From the NCBI GenBank assembly GCA_021779095.1, contig JAJYBI010000001.1, positions 1 to 64,000 of the forward strand: DNA of 64,000 bases. Reading direction: 5' to 3'. The translations under genes were made by a program, and so were the position numbers. This stretch comes from Deltaproteobacteria bacterium (lineage in GTDB: Bacteria > Desulfobacterota > Desulfuromonadia > Geobacterales > JAJYBI01). Each line of letters begins with the position of its first letter. Positions within the stretch are counted from its first letter, which is position 1. Below, piece after piece: positions 33,027-47,801 of the stretch. Under the pieces are notes generated by a model. It was not told the origin of the DNA, did not search any database, and saw only the letters and a program-made list of their open reading frames with translations.

Positions 33027-34148
33027 TCAGTTGTTCTCCGGCGTAGGTCTCTGACTGAACGGCGGCGCCAGTCTGTTGTCCACCACTGCGCTCTGGCCGT
33101 TGCGCAGCTTGAAGACACCCGTACTGACGATGGTTTCTCCCCCCGTGAGGCCGCTGGTAACGGCGACAAAATCACCCCTTTTGTCCCCGAGCCTGACAAA
33201 CTGCTGGCGCAGGACCTTCCCGCCGGTCTTCCCCTGCCCCTCCTCGACGATGAAGACCGAGTCTCCGAAGGGGGCATAGAGCACGGACGTGGCAGGAATG
33301 GTCAGCACCTTCTGGCGGACCGGCAGGCCGAGCGCGACGTTGACAAACATCCCCGGCCGCAGCAGTTCTTTCCGGTTGGTCACGGTCGCCTCCACCTTGA
33401 CGTTGCGGGTTTCCGCATCCACCTGGGGGCTGATGGCGGTAACGCGGCCTTCGATGGTCTCGCCGGGAAGGGCATCACCGGTGACCCGCACCCGTTCTCC
33501 CGTCTGCAGCTGGCTCACATGCTGCTGGGGGAGGGTAAAATCGACGTAGATCGGATCGAGGTTCTGGAGAACGACGATGGGGTCACCCTCCTTGAGGATC
33601 TGCCCCTGGTTCACCTGCCGGATGCCAAGCCGACCGCCGAAGGGGGCTCGGATCGATTTCTTGGCGATGGTGGCCCGGATGTCGTCTGCCTGGGCCTTGG
33701 CCTGGTCGGCATTGGCCACGGCGGTATCATGATCGGCCTGTGAGATGATCCCTTCGGCAAACAGCTGGTCGGCCCGCTTCAGGTTGGCACGGGTCAGTTT
33801 CACCTGTGCCACTGCACCGGGAAGCTGTGCCTCTTCCGAGCTGGTATCCTGGCGCAGCAGCAACGCACCCTTTCTGATACGCGTTCCCGGCTCGAAGGCG
33901 ATCTGTACAACCTTGCCCGGCAACTCGGCGGCCACGGTGACGCCATGCACCGCGTTCAGCGTCCCGACCGCGGTCAGGGAGGTTGCCCACTCGTCGACCG
34001 TAACCCGGGCGGTCGTTACGGTCTCCGCTGGCGGCACGAACTTCTTCCCCTGCTCGATCATTGCCCTGATCTGCAGCGCCTTTATACCACCGAGGATCGC
34101 TACGACGATGATCAGGCCGAATATGGTCAGGATAACGCGTTTCTTCAT
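33027..34148 (-). CDS. RND efflux periplasmic adaptor (membrane fusion protein)
   Basis: This 373-aa protein has an N-terminal membrane anchor (VILTIFGLIIVVAILGGI), then a lipoyl-like hairpin domain (GTLNAVHGVTVAAELPGKVVQIAFEPGTRI), a short alpha-hairpin (about 105-160) and beta-barrel domains (GGRLGIRQVNQGQILKEGDPIV and LRPGMFVNVALG). It links the RND transporter to an outer-membrane channel. It is the first gene of the pump operon and diverges from gltB across a region with a palindrome that may be an operator. Confidence 0.93.
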   Translation of the reverse strand: MKKRVILTIFGLIIVVAILGGIKALQIRAMIEQGKKFVPPAETVTTARVTVDEWATSLTAVGTLNAVHGVTVAAELPGKVVQIAFEPGTRIRKGALLLRQDTSSEEAQLPGAVAQVKLTRANLKRADQLFAEGIISQADHDTAVANADQAKAQADDIRATIAKKSIRAPFGGRLGIRQVNQGQILKEGDPIVVLQNLDPIYVDFTLPQQHVSQLQTGERVRVTGDALPGETIEGRVTAISPQVDAETRNVKVEATVTNRKELLRPGMFVNVALGLPVRQKVLTIPATSVLYAPFGDSVFIVEEGQGKTGGKVLRQQFVRLGDKRGDFVAVTSGLTGGETIVSTGVFKLRNGQSAVVDNRLAPPFSQRPTPENN

Positions 34149-34209
34149 GAACGGCTCCTACGGGTGGGAGTCTGGTGTCGTACCGGTACGCGTCGCGTTA
34201 CCGGTGCCA

Positions 34210-34237
34210 CGGATACCTTTTCCGTATATAGTATCCG
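34210..34237. promoter_or_regulatory. Palindrome upstream of the RND pump operon
   Basis: CGGATAC and GTATCCG form a perfect 7-bp inverted repeat 14 bases apart, about 60 bp before the adaptor start codon. Position and symmetry suit a repressor operator. No TetR- or MarR-type gene is adjacent. Confidence 0.4.
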
Positions 34238-34360
34238 GACGAAACGTTCAAGCAAGGGATTATATGCATTCAGCCGGGACGAACGGTACGTATTCTGCAT
34301 CACAGCCGGAGAAAAAATAGCGGAATATCGGCAAGCTGCACAAAAATTCGTCATTTTTTC

Positions 34361-34390
34361 TTGATAAGCCCTGCATTAATAGGGTATTCT
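34361..34390 (+). promoter_or_regulatory. Sigma-70-like promoter for gltB
   Basis: TTGATA and TATTCT are separated by 18 bases, about 140 bp before the gltB start. Both boxes are close to consensus in an AT-rich stretch. Confidence 0.45.
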
Positions 34391-34528
34391 ACAAAATCCT
34401 CGCATCTGCCCCGAACACCCCCATACAACGAGAAGGTTGCGAAGCCACCGCTCTCGCCTCCGTTCCCACCGTTGTCCTACCGTGTCGGCTGCATGACGAG
34501 ATATACCCCGAAGAGCGAAGGTTGCCAC

Positions 34529-39118
<4,590 letters not shown>

Positions 39119-39189
39119 TCCGTCGTCCGGAACCGCATCGCGCAGCACAGATATTCGATAACCTCAGCACACTGACATAGGATACGAAC

Positions 39190-40671
<1,482 letters not shown>

Positions 40672-40700
40672 CCAATCACCCTGCTCGGCAGCATGATGCA

Positions 40701-40741
40701 AAAAGGCGGCTACCGGCCAAATTGGTCGGTAGCCGCCTTTT
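40701..40741. terminator. Bidirectional terminator between gltD and lhgO
   Basis: AAAAGGCGGCTACCG pairs perfectly with CGGTAGCCGCCTTTT. A- and T-runs on both flanks suit termination of both convergent transcripts. Confidence 0.93.
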
Positions 40742-40755
40742 CATTTTCTGTTCCT

Positions 40756-40850
40756 CCCCCTTCAAGGGAGAGGCGAGGAGGAGGATGGGATACTTGGTGC
40801 CAACGATACCCATCCCCACCCCGACCCTCCCCTTGAAGGGGAGGGGGTCT
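40756..40850. repeat. GC-rich imperfect inverted repeat, type A copy 1
   Basis: CCCCTTCAAGGGAGAGG at the left and CCCTCCCCTTGAAGGGG at the right flank a GGATGGG...CCCATCC inner stem. A closely related element recurs at 47638-47755. It lies downstream of lhgO. Confidence 0.65.
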
Positions 40851-40867
40851 GGTCACCGATCCCGGTT

Positions 40868-42070
40868 TTATCGGCGGCTGAAGTATCGCGCGACGATCTG
40901 CCGTGCCAGCTCCATGGACGAGGTGAAGGCGGGGGAGATCGGGTTCAGGACGTGGAGCGACGTCCCCTCTTCCTCCACCATGAAATCCATGACGAGCTGT
41001 TTCGTCTCCCAGTCCACCAGCTGGGGGCGGATCCCCACCTTGACCGACGGCAGCACGTCCGCTGGCGAGAGCTGCCTCACCAGCCGCGCCGCATCGCGGA
41101 AGAAATGGGACGGGATGTACTTCAGCGGCTCGGTGAGCGCCACGGTGCGAAACTGGGGGTTCGTCGCGAAGAGCTGCGCGTCGCACAGGGCGATCAGGAG
41201 CCCCTCCCCGTCGATCCCCTTCAACAGCCCGATGTTCTCCCGGCCGAAGGCGGGGATCGCCGTGGGTCCCAGGTAGACGTCACCGTACACGCTCGGGGTG
41301 AAGTGTACCCCGAGGAAGGGGTTCCGGATGTCCGGCACCGGGTAGATGCTCGCCCTGATCCGGTACGGCACCTCCTTGCGCAACAGGCGGTACACCCCCT
41401 TGAACGGGATGAGCCGGTACCGCTTCCCCACCCCGAAGAGCCGCGCGACCTTGTCGCAATGGGCGCCCGCCGCGTTGACGAAGCGGCGGAACGGAATCTC
41501 CCCCCGGCTCGTGACGGCGGTCCCGCTCCCCTTGATGCCGGTCATCCGGCACCCCATCCGGAACCGCACCCGGCCGCTTTCCTCCAGCTCCTCCCGCAGG
41601 CTCTTCAGCACGAGTTTCGGGTCCACCACCGCGGTGTAGTGGGAAAAGAGGGCACGCTCCACGGTGCGGGCGTTGGGCTCCAGCTCCGCCAGCTGCCGCT
41701 CGTCGAGCATCTCCACCTTCGCCCCGTTGGCCACCGCCCGGCGGTGCAGCTCGTCCAGCACCGGCAGCTCCTCCATAGTTCGGGCGACGATCACCTTGCC
41801 GTTTTCCAGGAGCGGCAGCCCCTTTTCCTTGCAGTAGGCCCGCATGAGCAGGTTGCCGCTCAGGCAGGAGCGCGCCTTCATGCTGTCGGGGGAGTAGTAG
41901 ATCCCCGCGTGCAGCACCCCGCTGTTCCGCCCCGAGGCGTGCCTGCCCGCCTCCGCCTCCTTCTCGATGATGACGATGTCGCCGTACCCGGCCGCAACGA
42001 GCTCCCGGGCGATGGTGAGGCCGATGATCCCGGCCCCCACGATGAGGATCTCCGCGCTGTCCAGCTGCAT
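40868..42070 (-). CDS. lhgO: L-2-hydroxyglutarate oxidase-like FAD protein
   Basis: This 400-aa protein is a DAO-family flavoenzyme that oxidises L-2-hydroxyglutarate to 2-oxoglutarate and feeds electrons to the membrane quinone pool. The Rossmann motif ILIVGAGIIGLTIARELV lies at residues 7-25, followed by GRHASGRNSGVLHAGIYYSP, typical of LhgO. The C-terminal part includes LGPTAIPAFGRENIG. The start at 42070 (MQLDSAEILIVG) has AGGAG 5 bp upstream; the track ORF is 35 codons longer. It diverges from the yhdH-like gene. Confidence 0.87.
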   Translation of the reverse strand: MQLDSAEILIVGAGIIGLTIARELVAAGYGDIVIIEKEAEAGRHASGRNSGVLHAGIYYSPDSMKARSCLSGNLLMRAYCKEKGLPLLENGKVIVARTMEELPVLDELHRRAVANGAKVEMLDERQLAELEPNARTVERALFSHYTAVVDPKLVLKSLREELEESGRVRFRMGCRMTGIKGSGTAVTSRGEIPFRRFVNAAGAHCDKVARLFGVGKRYRLIPFKGVYRLLRKEVPYRIRASIYPVPDIRNPFLGVHFTPSVYGDVYLGPTAIPAFGRENIGLLKGIDGEGLLIALCDAQLFATNPQFRTVALTEPLKYIPSHFFRDAARLVRQLSPADVLPSVKVGIRPQLVDWETKQLVMDFMVEEEGTSLHVLNPISPAFTSSMELARQIVARYFSRR

Positions 42071-42134
42071 CCCGGCTCCTTTCGCGAAACGATACGTGAC
42101 GTCACCAGGCATTATAGTCCAGCCGGCGGCAAAG

Positions 42135-42153
42135 TGGCGAAAATTTCTACAGC
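42135..42153 (+). promoter_or_regulatory. TCTACAGC element between lhgO and the yhdH-like gene
   Basis: TGGCGAAAATTTCTACAGC closely matches the two elements at 29434 and 29634 and, in its first 17 bases, the sites upstream of mftA and the Fe-ADH genes. A sigma-70-like promoter (TTGACA, 16 bases, TAAGGT) for the yhdH-like gene lies just downstream. Confidence 0.4.
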
Positions 42154-42222
42154 CGACGTGAAGCAACCTTGACATCCGGTGGGTCCGGTCTAAGGTTTGG
42201 TAGAAACGACAAGGAGGAAACG

Positions 42223-43221
42223 ATGAGCGACCAGACCTTTACCGCCATGATCGTGGAAGAGACGGCACCGCACGAGTTCCGCAGGCGGATTGGCACCCGC
42301 AGCGTGAGCGACCTGCCGGAGGGAGAGCTTCTCGTCCGTGTGCGCTACTCGTCACTCAACTACAAGGACGCCCTCTCCGCCACCGGCCGCCCCGGCGTGA
42401 CCAGACGCTATCCCCACACGCCGGGGATCGACGCCGCCGGCGAGGTCGTCTCGTGCACCACGAACGCCTTTGCCCCCGGCGAGCCGGTCATCGTCACCGG
42501 CTACGACCTGGGGATGGAGACCCCCGGCGGGTACGGCCAGTTCATCCGGATTCCCGCCGGATGGGGGGTGCCCCTCCCCGCCGGACTGACGCTCAGGGAG
42601 AGCATGATCCTCGGCACCGCCGGCTTCACCGCCGGGCTCTCGGTCCTGGAGCTCGCGGGCAACGGCGTGCAACCCGGCGACGGCGACATCCTCGTCACCG
42701 GCGCCACCGGCGGTGTGGGGAGCATGGCGGTGGCCATCCTCGCCCGGGCCGGCTACCGGGTCGTCGCCGCTACCGGCAAGCCGGACGAGGCGACGTACCT
42801 GCGGAATCTGGGAGCGGCGGAGGTCATCGGCCGGGACGAGGTGACCGCCGAGGCGGAACGCCCGCTCATGAAGGAACGATGGGCGGGGGTGGTGGACGTG
42901 GTGGGGGGCGCCATGCTCGCCGCGGCGGTGAAATCCGCGCGCTATGGCGGCACCGTCACCTGCTGCGGGCTCGTGGGAGCGACGGACCTGCCGCTGAACG
43001 TCTTTCCGTTCATCCTCCGCGGGGTGAGCCTTTTGGGGATCGACTCCGCCCAATGCCCGCGGGAGCCGCGCCTGGCGGTCTGGAAGCGGCTCGCCGGCCC
43101 CTGGAAGCCGGCGGACCTGGAAGCGACCGTCACCCCGTGCAGTCTCGCCACGCTGGAAGGGCAGATCCAGGCGATGCTGCAGGGGGGATCGAAGGGGCGG
43201 GTCCTGGTGGACCTGGAGTAA
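42223..43221 (+). CDS. YhdH/YhfP-type quinone oxidoreductase (acryloyl-CoA reductase-like)
   Basis: This 332-aa protein is a zinc-free medium-chain reductase. The N-terminal GroES-like part contains VRYSSLNYKDALSATGRPGVTRRYPHTPGIDAAG, characteristic of YhdH/YhfP, and the NADPH-binding loop is ILVTGATGGVGSMAVAIL near residue 150. Family members reduce acryloyl-CoA or quinones with NADPH. AAGGAGG lies 5 bp before the ATG. The gene stands alone on the plus strand; its substrate here is not known. Confidence 0.88.
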   Translation: MSDQTFTAMIVEETAPHEFRRRIGTRSVSDLPEGELLVRVRYSSLNYKDALSATGRPGVTRRYPHTPGIDAAGEVVSCTTNAFAPGEPVIVTGYDLGMETPGGYGQFIRIPAGWGVPLPAGLTLRESMILGTAGFTAGLSVLELAGNGVQPGDGDILVTGATGGVGSMAVAILARAGYRVVAATGKPDEATYLRNLGAAEVIGRDEVTAEAERPLMKERWAGVVDVVGGAMLAAAVKSARYGGTVTCCGLVGATDLPLNVFPFILRGVSLLGIDSAQCPREPRLAVWKRLAGPWKPADLEATVTPCSLATLEGQIQAMLQGGSKGRVLVDLE

Positions 43222-43401
43222 CGTTGCGGCCTCACCGCATCTTGATGTTTTCTTGATGCCCGACGACATCATCTTTACAACATCTTTATCCGTTCTTTGC
43301 TACGGTGATCCTGCAGTAGCACGAAGTGCGCGAACTCGCCAACGGAGCCGGATTCCACGTTATATCGTGCGCAGAACACATCTCACTCACAAGGAATGTT
43401 C

Positions 43402-45384
43402 ATGCCTCAACACGACCAACAGAAATCCTCCGGCATCCACCAGAAGATCAGTCGCGCAATCTTCGGCGCACCGAAACAGCTCAAGGACACCGGCATCTTC
43501 CACACCATGGCGCTCATCCCGATCCTCGCCTGGGTGGGGCTGGGCGCCGACGGCCTGTCGTCCTCGGCGTACGGTCCCGAAGAGGCGTTCCGGGCGCTGG
43601 GACAGCATACCTACCTGGCGCTCCTCCTGGCGGTCATGATGGCGCTCACGGTCTTCATCATCTCCTACGCCTACTCCCGGATCATCGAGCATTTTCCCCA
43701 CGGCGGCGGCGGTTACATCGTCGCCACCCACCTCCTGGGAGAGGGGGCGGGGGTCGTCTCCGGCAGTGCGCTGCTCGTTGACTACGTGATGACCATCACC
43801 ATCTCCATCGCCTCCTGCTGCGACGCCCTGTTCAGTTACGTCCCGCAGAGCTACCACCAGTACAAGGTCCCGGTCGCCTGCGTCCTGACGGTGGTCCTCA
43901 TCATCCTCAACATCCGCGGCGTGAAGGAGTCGGTGACGGTCCTGGCCCCGATCTTCATGGTCTTCGTCATCACGCATATCATCATGCTCGTGTACGGCAT
44001 CGCCACCCATACGGCCCAGTGCGGCCCCATGGTCTGCAACCTGGGGACCGGCCTGCACCACGACCTCTCCACCATCGGCCTCCTCGGCATCGTCCTCCTC
44101 TTCCTGCGGGCCTACTCCCTCGGGGGTGGTACCTACACGGGGATCGAGGCGGTCTCGAACGGGCTCCAGATCATGCGCGAGCCGCGGGTCCAGACCGGCA
44201 AGCGCACGATGGTTTACATGGCCACCTCCCTCGCCTTCACCGCCGGCGCGCTCCTCGTCTGCTACCTCCTCGTCGGGGTCGCGCCGGCGGAAGGGAAGAC
44301 CCTCAACGCCATCCTCGCCGATGCACTCTTCTCCCACTGGCCCATGGGGAAGACCATCGCCTTCATCACCATCTTCTCCGAAGGTGCGCTGCTCCTCGTC
44401 GCCGCCCAGGCCGGCTTCGTGGACGGCCCGCGGGTCATGGCCAACATGGCCATCGACTCCTGGTTCCCCCACCGGTTCGCGGCGCTCTCCGTCCGGCTCA
44501 CCATGCGCAACGGCATCCTGCTCATGGGAGTCGCCGCCATCGCGCTCCTCTTCTACACCAACGGCTCCGTCGCGGCCCTCGTGGTCATGTACTCCATCAA
44601 CGTCTTCATCACCTTCTCCCTGTCGCAGCTGGGGATGTCCAAGTTCTTCATCTCCCGGCGCAAGGAAGACCCCCAGTGGCTTCGGCATCTCGCCGTGCAC
44701 CTGGTCGGCCTCGTCCTCTGCGTCACCATCCTGATCATCACCACCTTCGAGAAGTTCACGGAGGGGGGCTGGATGACGCTCCTCATCACCGCGGTCGTCA
44801 TCGGCCTCTGCTACCTGATCAAGGGGCACTACCGCAAGGTGCGGCTGGGTATGGCCGACCTGGATGCAACGCTCCTGGACTTCCCGACCCACGGCCCGGT
44901 CAACACGAGCCCGCTGGAGAAGAACGATCCCACCGCCATCCAGCTCGTGTCGGGGTACAGCGGGTTCGGCGTCCACACGCTCCTCTCCATCCTCACCACC
45001 TTCCCCAAGACCTACAAGAACATCATCTTCGTCTCCGTTGCGCAGATCGATTCCGGGTCGTTCAAGGGGGCGGAGGAGATCGAGGCGCTGGAAAACGCCG
45101 TCAGGGCGGGGCTGGAGAAATACGTGGAACTGGCACGGCGGCTCGGCTTCGCCGCCGACTACCGGATGGAGACCGCCACCGACGTGGTGGAGGGGGCGAT
45201 CGACCTCTGCCACAACCTCGCCGAGGAGTACCCCCGCGCCACGGTCTTCACCGGCCAGCTCACCTTCCGGCTGGAGAAGTTCTACCACCGGATGCTGCAC
45301 AACGAGACCGCCTTCGCCATCCAGCGACGCCTGCAGTGGAGCGGCATCACCACCGTCATCCTGCCGATCCGGGTGCGGGCGTAA
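43402..45384 (+). CDS. APC-superfamily permease, KimA-like (probable potassium uptake)
   Basis: This 660-aa protein has about twelve membrane segments (residues 30-480) and a C-terminal cytosolic domain of about 170 residues. The N-terminal motif LGADGLSSSAYGPEEAF matches the substrate-binding region of KimA/YdaO-type potassium importers. General amino-acid permeases lack the long C-terminal domain. Proximity to two kdpDE pairs supports a potassium role. The ATG at 43402 has AAGGA 6 bp upstream. Upstream DNA carries repeated TCTTGATG and CATCTTTA words similar to sequences near the kdp genes. An amino-acid substrate is the main alternative. Confidence 0.78.
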   Translation: MPQHDQQKSSGIHQKISRAIFGAPKQLKDTGIFHTMALIPILAWVGLGADGLSSSAYGPEEAFRALGQHTYLALLLAVMMALTVFIISYAYSRIIEHFPHGGGGYIVATHLLGEGAGVVSGSALLVDYVMTITISIASCCDALFSYVPQSYHQYKVPVACVLTVVLIILNIRGVKESVTVLAPIFMVFVITHIIMLVYGIATHTAQCGPMVCNLGTGLHHDLSTIGLLGIVLLFLRAYSLGGGTYTGIEAVSNGLQIMREPRVQTGKRTMVYMATSLAFTAGALLVCYLLVGVAPAEGKTLNAILADALFSHWPMGKTIAFITIFSEGALLLVAAQAGFVDGPRVMANMAIDSWFPHRFAALSVRLTMRNGILLMGVAAIALLFYTNGSVAALVVMYSINVFITFSLSQLGMSKFFISRRKEDPQWLRHLAVHLVGLVLCVTILIITTFEKFTEGGWMTLLITAVVIGLCYLIKGHYRKVRLGMADLDATLLDFPTHGPVNTSPLEKNDPTAIQLVSGYSGFGVHTLLSILTTFPKTYKNIIFVSVAQIDSGSFKGAEEIEALENAVRAGLEKYVELARRLGFAADYRMETATDVVEGAIDLCHNLAEEYPRATVFTGQLTFRLEKFYHRMLHNETAFAIQRRLQWSGITTVILPIRVRA

Positions 45385-45470
45385 GAAAGGGACAAACGTG
45401 CAGGACCGGCGTCATCCCGTCTCTTTTCCGAATTATGCGGGATGCAGAGCCGGTAGAATATCGAGTTCGA

Positions 45471-45515
45471 AAAACAGCAGGCGCGTGGCAGAGATGCCAC
45501 GCGCCTGTCTGTTTT
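45471..45515 (+). terminator. Intrinsic terminator after the KimA-like gene
   Basis: AAAACAG-CAGGCGCGTGGC pairs with GCCACGCGCCTGTCTGTTTT around a six-base loop and ends in TTTT. It is symmetric enough to act on both strands. Confidence 0.88.
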
Positions 45516-45624
45516 GTAATTGATAGGACGATGGAGAGGAGCGCTTAGACGACGCAGCAGGGAGAAACGTGCCCGCTGCCCCGCACATCAATCCCGCCGG
45601 ATTTATCTATTTGAATTTGTGAGT

Positions 45625-45665
45625 TTTTCCGTATAAAATCTCAAACATGGAAAATATACGGAAAA
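45625..45665. promoter_or_regulatory. 11-bp inverted repeat spanning the nucleotidyltransferase start codon
   Basis: TTTTCCGTATA (45625-45635) and TATACGGAAAA (45655-45665) are perfect complements. The first arm overlaps a TATAAA -10 box and the ATG at 45647 lies between the arms. A protein bound here would cover the promoter and start; in RNA the start codon would sit in a loop. Confidence 0.55.
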
Positions 45666-46621
45666 GATACCGGTGGATCGATATCGGAGAAGACGCCAGG
45701 CGCCAGTACATCGACGCCCAAGCGACGTTCACGGCCTGGGAGGATGCCCGGAAAGCCGCCGCCGAAGTACGTGGGGGGATGTATTGGAAGCAACAGGGAG
45801 AAACGGACTACCTGATCCGGACGTCACCCAGGAACACGCAGAAAAGCATCGGTCCCCGCTCCGACAAAACGGAACAGATCTACCGGGATTTCACGGCGAG
45901 AAAGGCAGTGACCGAACAACGGCTCTCGGACCTTGCCGACGCGCTTGAGCGGCACCAACGGATGAATCGTGCGCTTTTCGTCGGACGGGCGCCCCGCATT
46001 CTCATCGATATACTGAACAGGCTCGCCAAGGAGGGGCTTTCGGACTACTTCACGGTCATCGGCACGCACGCCCTCTACGCGTATGAAGCCACGGCGGGCG
46101 CCGGTTTCGGGGAGGCAGCGGCACTGGCAACCCGGGACATCGACCTGCTGCTGGACATCCGGAAGCGCCTGAGCTTTGTCGCTCGGATGGCCACGGTGGG
46201 GACATCGCTGTTGAAGCTGATCCAGAAGGTCGATCCCACCTTCAAGCTCCGCGACGACCAGAAATACACCGCTGTCAACAGCAGGGGTTTTGAAATCGAC
46301 ATCATCCGCAGGGAGCCGAAAGACAGTGATCCCCATCCGCTCCGACTGACCGATGAGGATGACGAATTCTATGCCGTGCCGGCACGGAATGCCGGCCTGC
46401 TGCTCGACGGACCGCGCTTTTCGGCGATGATCGTTGCCACGACCGGCCACATGGCGCGGATGAACACGATTTCTCCCGCGGCCTTCGTCAGGTTCAAGAG
46501 ATGGATGGCCGAGCAGCCCGACCGGGACCCCATGAAGCGCCAAAGGGACGTCCTTCAGGCGAACATGGTCGAAGAGCTGGTTGTCGAATACCTCCCCCAC
46601 CTCCAGCAACAGGAAACATAA
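45647..46621 (+). CDS. Nucleotidyltransferase-fold protein (GSU2403-like)
   Basis: This 324-aa protein resembles a family annotated in Geobacter as GSU2403-type nucleotidyltransferase fold. The N-terminal 110 residues are helical and charged. The middle contains FTVIGTHALYAYEA and the acidic ATRDIDLLLDIRK, which fits the hG-x-D-x-D pattern of minimal nucleotidyltransferases, and later GFEIDIIRRE. Such domains often serve as toxins or defence modifiers, but no activity is assigned here. No ribosome site precedes the ATG, and a TATAAA box ends about ten bases before it, so the mRNA may be leaderless. A VapC remnant follows. Confidence 0.75.
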   Translation: MENIRKRYRWIDIGEDARRQYIDAQATFTAWEDARKAAAEVRGGMYWKQQGETDYLIRTSPRNTQKSIGPRSDKTEQIYRDFTARKAVTEQRLSDLADALERHQRMNRALFVGRAPRILIDILNRLAKEGLSDYFTVIGTHALYAYEATAGAGFGEAAALATRDIDLLLDIRKRLSFVARMATVGTSLLKLIQKVDPTFKLRDDQKYTAVNSRGFEIDIIRREPKDSDPHPLRLTDEDDEFYAVPARNAGLLLDGPRFSAMIVATTGHMARMNTISPAAFVRFKRWMAEQPDRDPMKRQRDVLQANMVEELVVEYLPHLQQQET

Positions 46622-46639
46622 TCCTCGGATACCGCCACA

Positions 46640-46829
46640 TATTGACGAGGAAGCCGCCCGCGTCTACGGCGACGTCCGCGCCACGCTGGAAAAGGCGGGC
46701 CGTCCCATCGGCGCCATGGACATGCTCATCGCCGCCCACGCCATCTCCCTCGGCATCCCCGTCGTCACCAACAACAGTCGCGAGTTTGCCCGGACACCTG
46801 ATTTAAATGTGATTGATTGGTCTGTGTAG
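46640..46829 (+). pseudogene. VapC-type PIN toxin, C-terminal remnant
   Basis: The reading frame ending at 46829 encodes only the end of a PIN-domain ribonuclease: EEAARVYGDVRATLEKAGRP, then IGAMDMLIAAHAISLGIPVVTNN, then REFARTPDLNVIDWSV. The second-half catalytic acidic residue (GAMD) and TNN-REF motif are present. The N-terminal half with the first conserved Asp and the VapB antitoxin are missing. It begins about 20 bp after the nucleotidyltransferase stop, so that gene may have been inserted next to, or replaced, the vapB and 5' vapC region. Confidence 0.8.
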
Positions 46830-46843
46830 GGGGAAATTCCAGT

Positions 46844-47332
46844 TTACTGTTCTGCCTGATGGTTAAGCAGTCTGTTACATTTTAAACTTTTGGAAATATA
46901 TTTGTAAATTGCTAACAATAATATTCCAACAAACACAGCTGAGACAATAAAACTAGTGATAGATTTACGATTAGTGCTGTAAACTCCGAACTGCATATAT
47001 AGCATCATGGCGACAACACTACAACAACATGATATATAGGCTTCGTGAAGCCACAGTTTTAGTTTCAATAACCCAAATACTGTAACCATTGCAGTAATAG
47101 CATACGAAAAATTTATCAATTTATGAATGATCGATTCTTGGTCAAACGCGAATATCCCAACAAAAGCTGCGATACTTGACCAAGCAAATATAAAAGTTAA
47201 ACAATACAAACCAAAAGGTCTTTTCACCCTTGGTTTCCTTATTCTTTGTTCTTGCATTGCGTATCCGCAAGAGCATCGAAGTGACGTTGAGCCGTTATCA
47301 TCAGAACCACAAACTGGGCATATCCAAGCCAT
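46844..47332 (-). CDS. Zinc-ribbon membrane protein, unknown function
   Basis: This 162-aa protein starts with a four-cysteine zinc ribbon (CPVCGSDDNGSTSLRCSCGYA), then a basic linker and four hydrophobic segments (about residues 40-150). I do not recognise a named family. The start at 47332 (MAWICPVCG) has GGGAGG 6 bp upstream, better than the track start seven codons earlier. Its DNA is clearly more AT-rich than the surroundings, with many AAA and ATA codons, which suggests acquisition from another source. It lies in the accessory patch with the VapC remnant. Confidence 0.7.
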   Translation of the reverse strand: MAWICPVCGSDDNGSTSLRCSCGYAMQEQRIRKPRVKRPFGLYCLTFIFAWSSIAAFVGIFAFDQESIIHKLINFSYAITAMVTVFGLLKLKLWLHEAYISCCCSVVAMMLYMQFGVYSTNRKSITSFIVSAVFVGILLLAIYKYISKSLKCNRLLNHQAEQ

Positions 47333-47397
47333 TACATCCTCCCAAATTTTCACCCTAAAACCTGATCAGCGTCAATCTTCCGCTAGACTTTTAAAGA

Positions 47398-47509
47398 GTT
47401 CCCTCTCCCTCTGGGAGAGGGCTAGGGTGAGGGGAAAAGCTGATTTTCCATCTCAAAAATCCCTCATCCGGCCTCCGGCCACCTTCTCCCAGAGGGAGAA
47501 GGGTTTAGC
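47398..47509. repeat. GC-rich imperfect inverted repeat, type B copy 1
   Basis: The left arm TCCCTCTCCCTCTGGGAGAG pairs imperfectly with the right arm CTTCTCCCAGAGGGAGAAGG. Each arm is itself a small palindrome (CCTCTGGGAG-type). Confidence 0.6.
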
Positions 47510-47637
47510 GCTAATCAGGTCCTAACATAGCATTCAACTGTGGGAATTCCCCAGAAAGTGCAGACACCCCATCATATACCCCAATCCGACCGGGACAATC
47601 ACTAAAAATCTGCAATTTTTCTGTGGGTAAGGAAAAT

Positions 47638-47755
47638 CTCCCTCCCCTTCAAGGGGAGGGTAAGGGTGGGGATGGGTTGCATCCGGCGCAAAAACAACCC
47701 CATCCCCTTTAGGCCCTTTGGGTCCTCCTCGCCTCCCCCTTGAAGGGGAAGGGAC
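47638..47755. repeat. GC-rich imperfect inverted repeat, type A copy 2
   Basis: CTCCCCTTCAAGGGGAGGG at the left and TCCCCCTTGAAGGGGAAGG at the right flank GGGGATGGGTTG...CAACCCCATCCCC. The CCCCTTCAAGGGG arm is shared with the copy at 40756-40850. Confidence 0.65.
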
Positions 47756-47801
47756 ATAGTCGGCGGGAGGTGAAGAGGAGAGACGGTACGTCGGGACGGG
47801 A

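Larger units (their letters stand above)
34149..34528. other. Divergent region between the RND operon and gltB
   Basis: These 380 bases contain a palindrome CGGATAC-N14-GTATCCG (34210-34237) close to the pump start, a possible repressor site, and a sigma-70-like promoter for gltB. The track extends gltB across part of the region, but that N-terminal extension is unlike the family. Confidence 0.5.
47333..47801. other. Intergenic region with two large inverted repeats
   Basis: These 469 bases contain the repeats at 47398-47509 and 47638-47755 and no credible gene. The kdpE stop lies just to the right. Confidence 0.6.

Noticed and set aside
43222-43401. c-di-AMP (ydaO) riboswitch upstream of the KimA-like gene
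   Set aside because: The conserved ydaO-type motifs are absent; repeats there look more like protein-binding sites.
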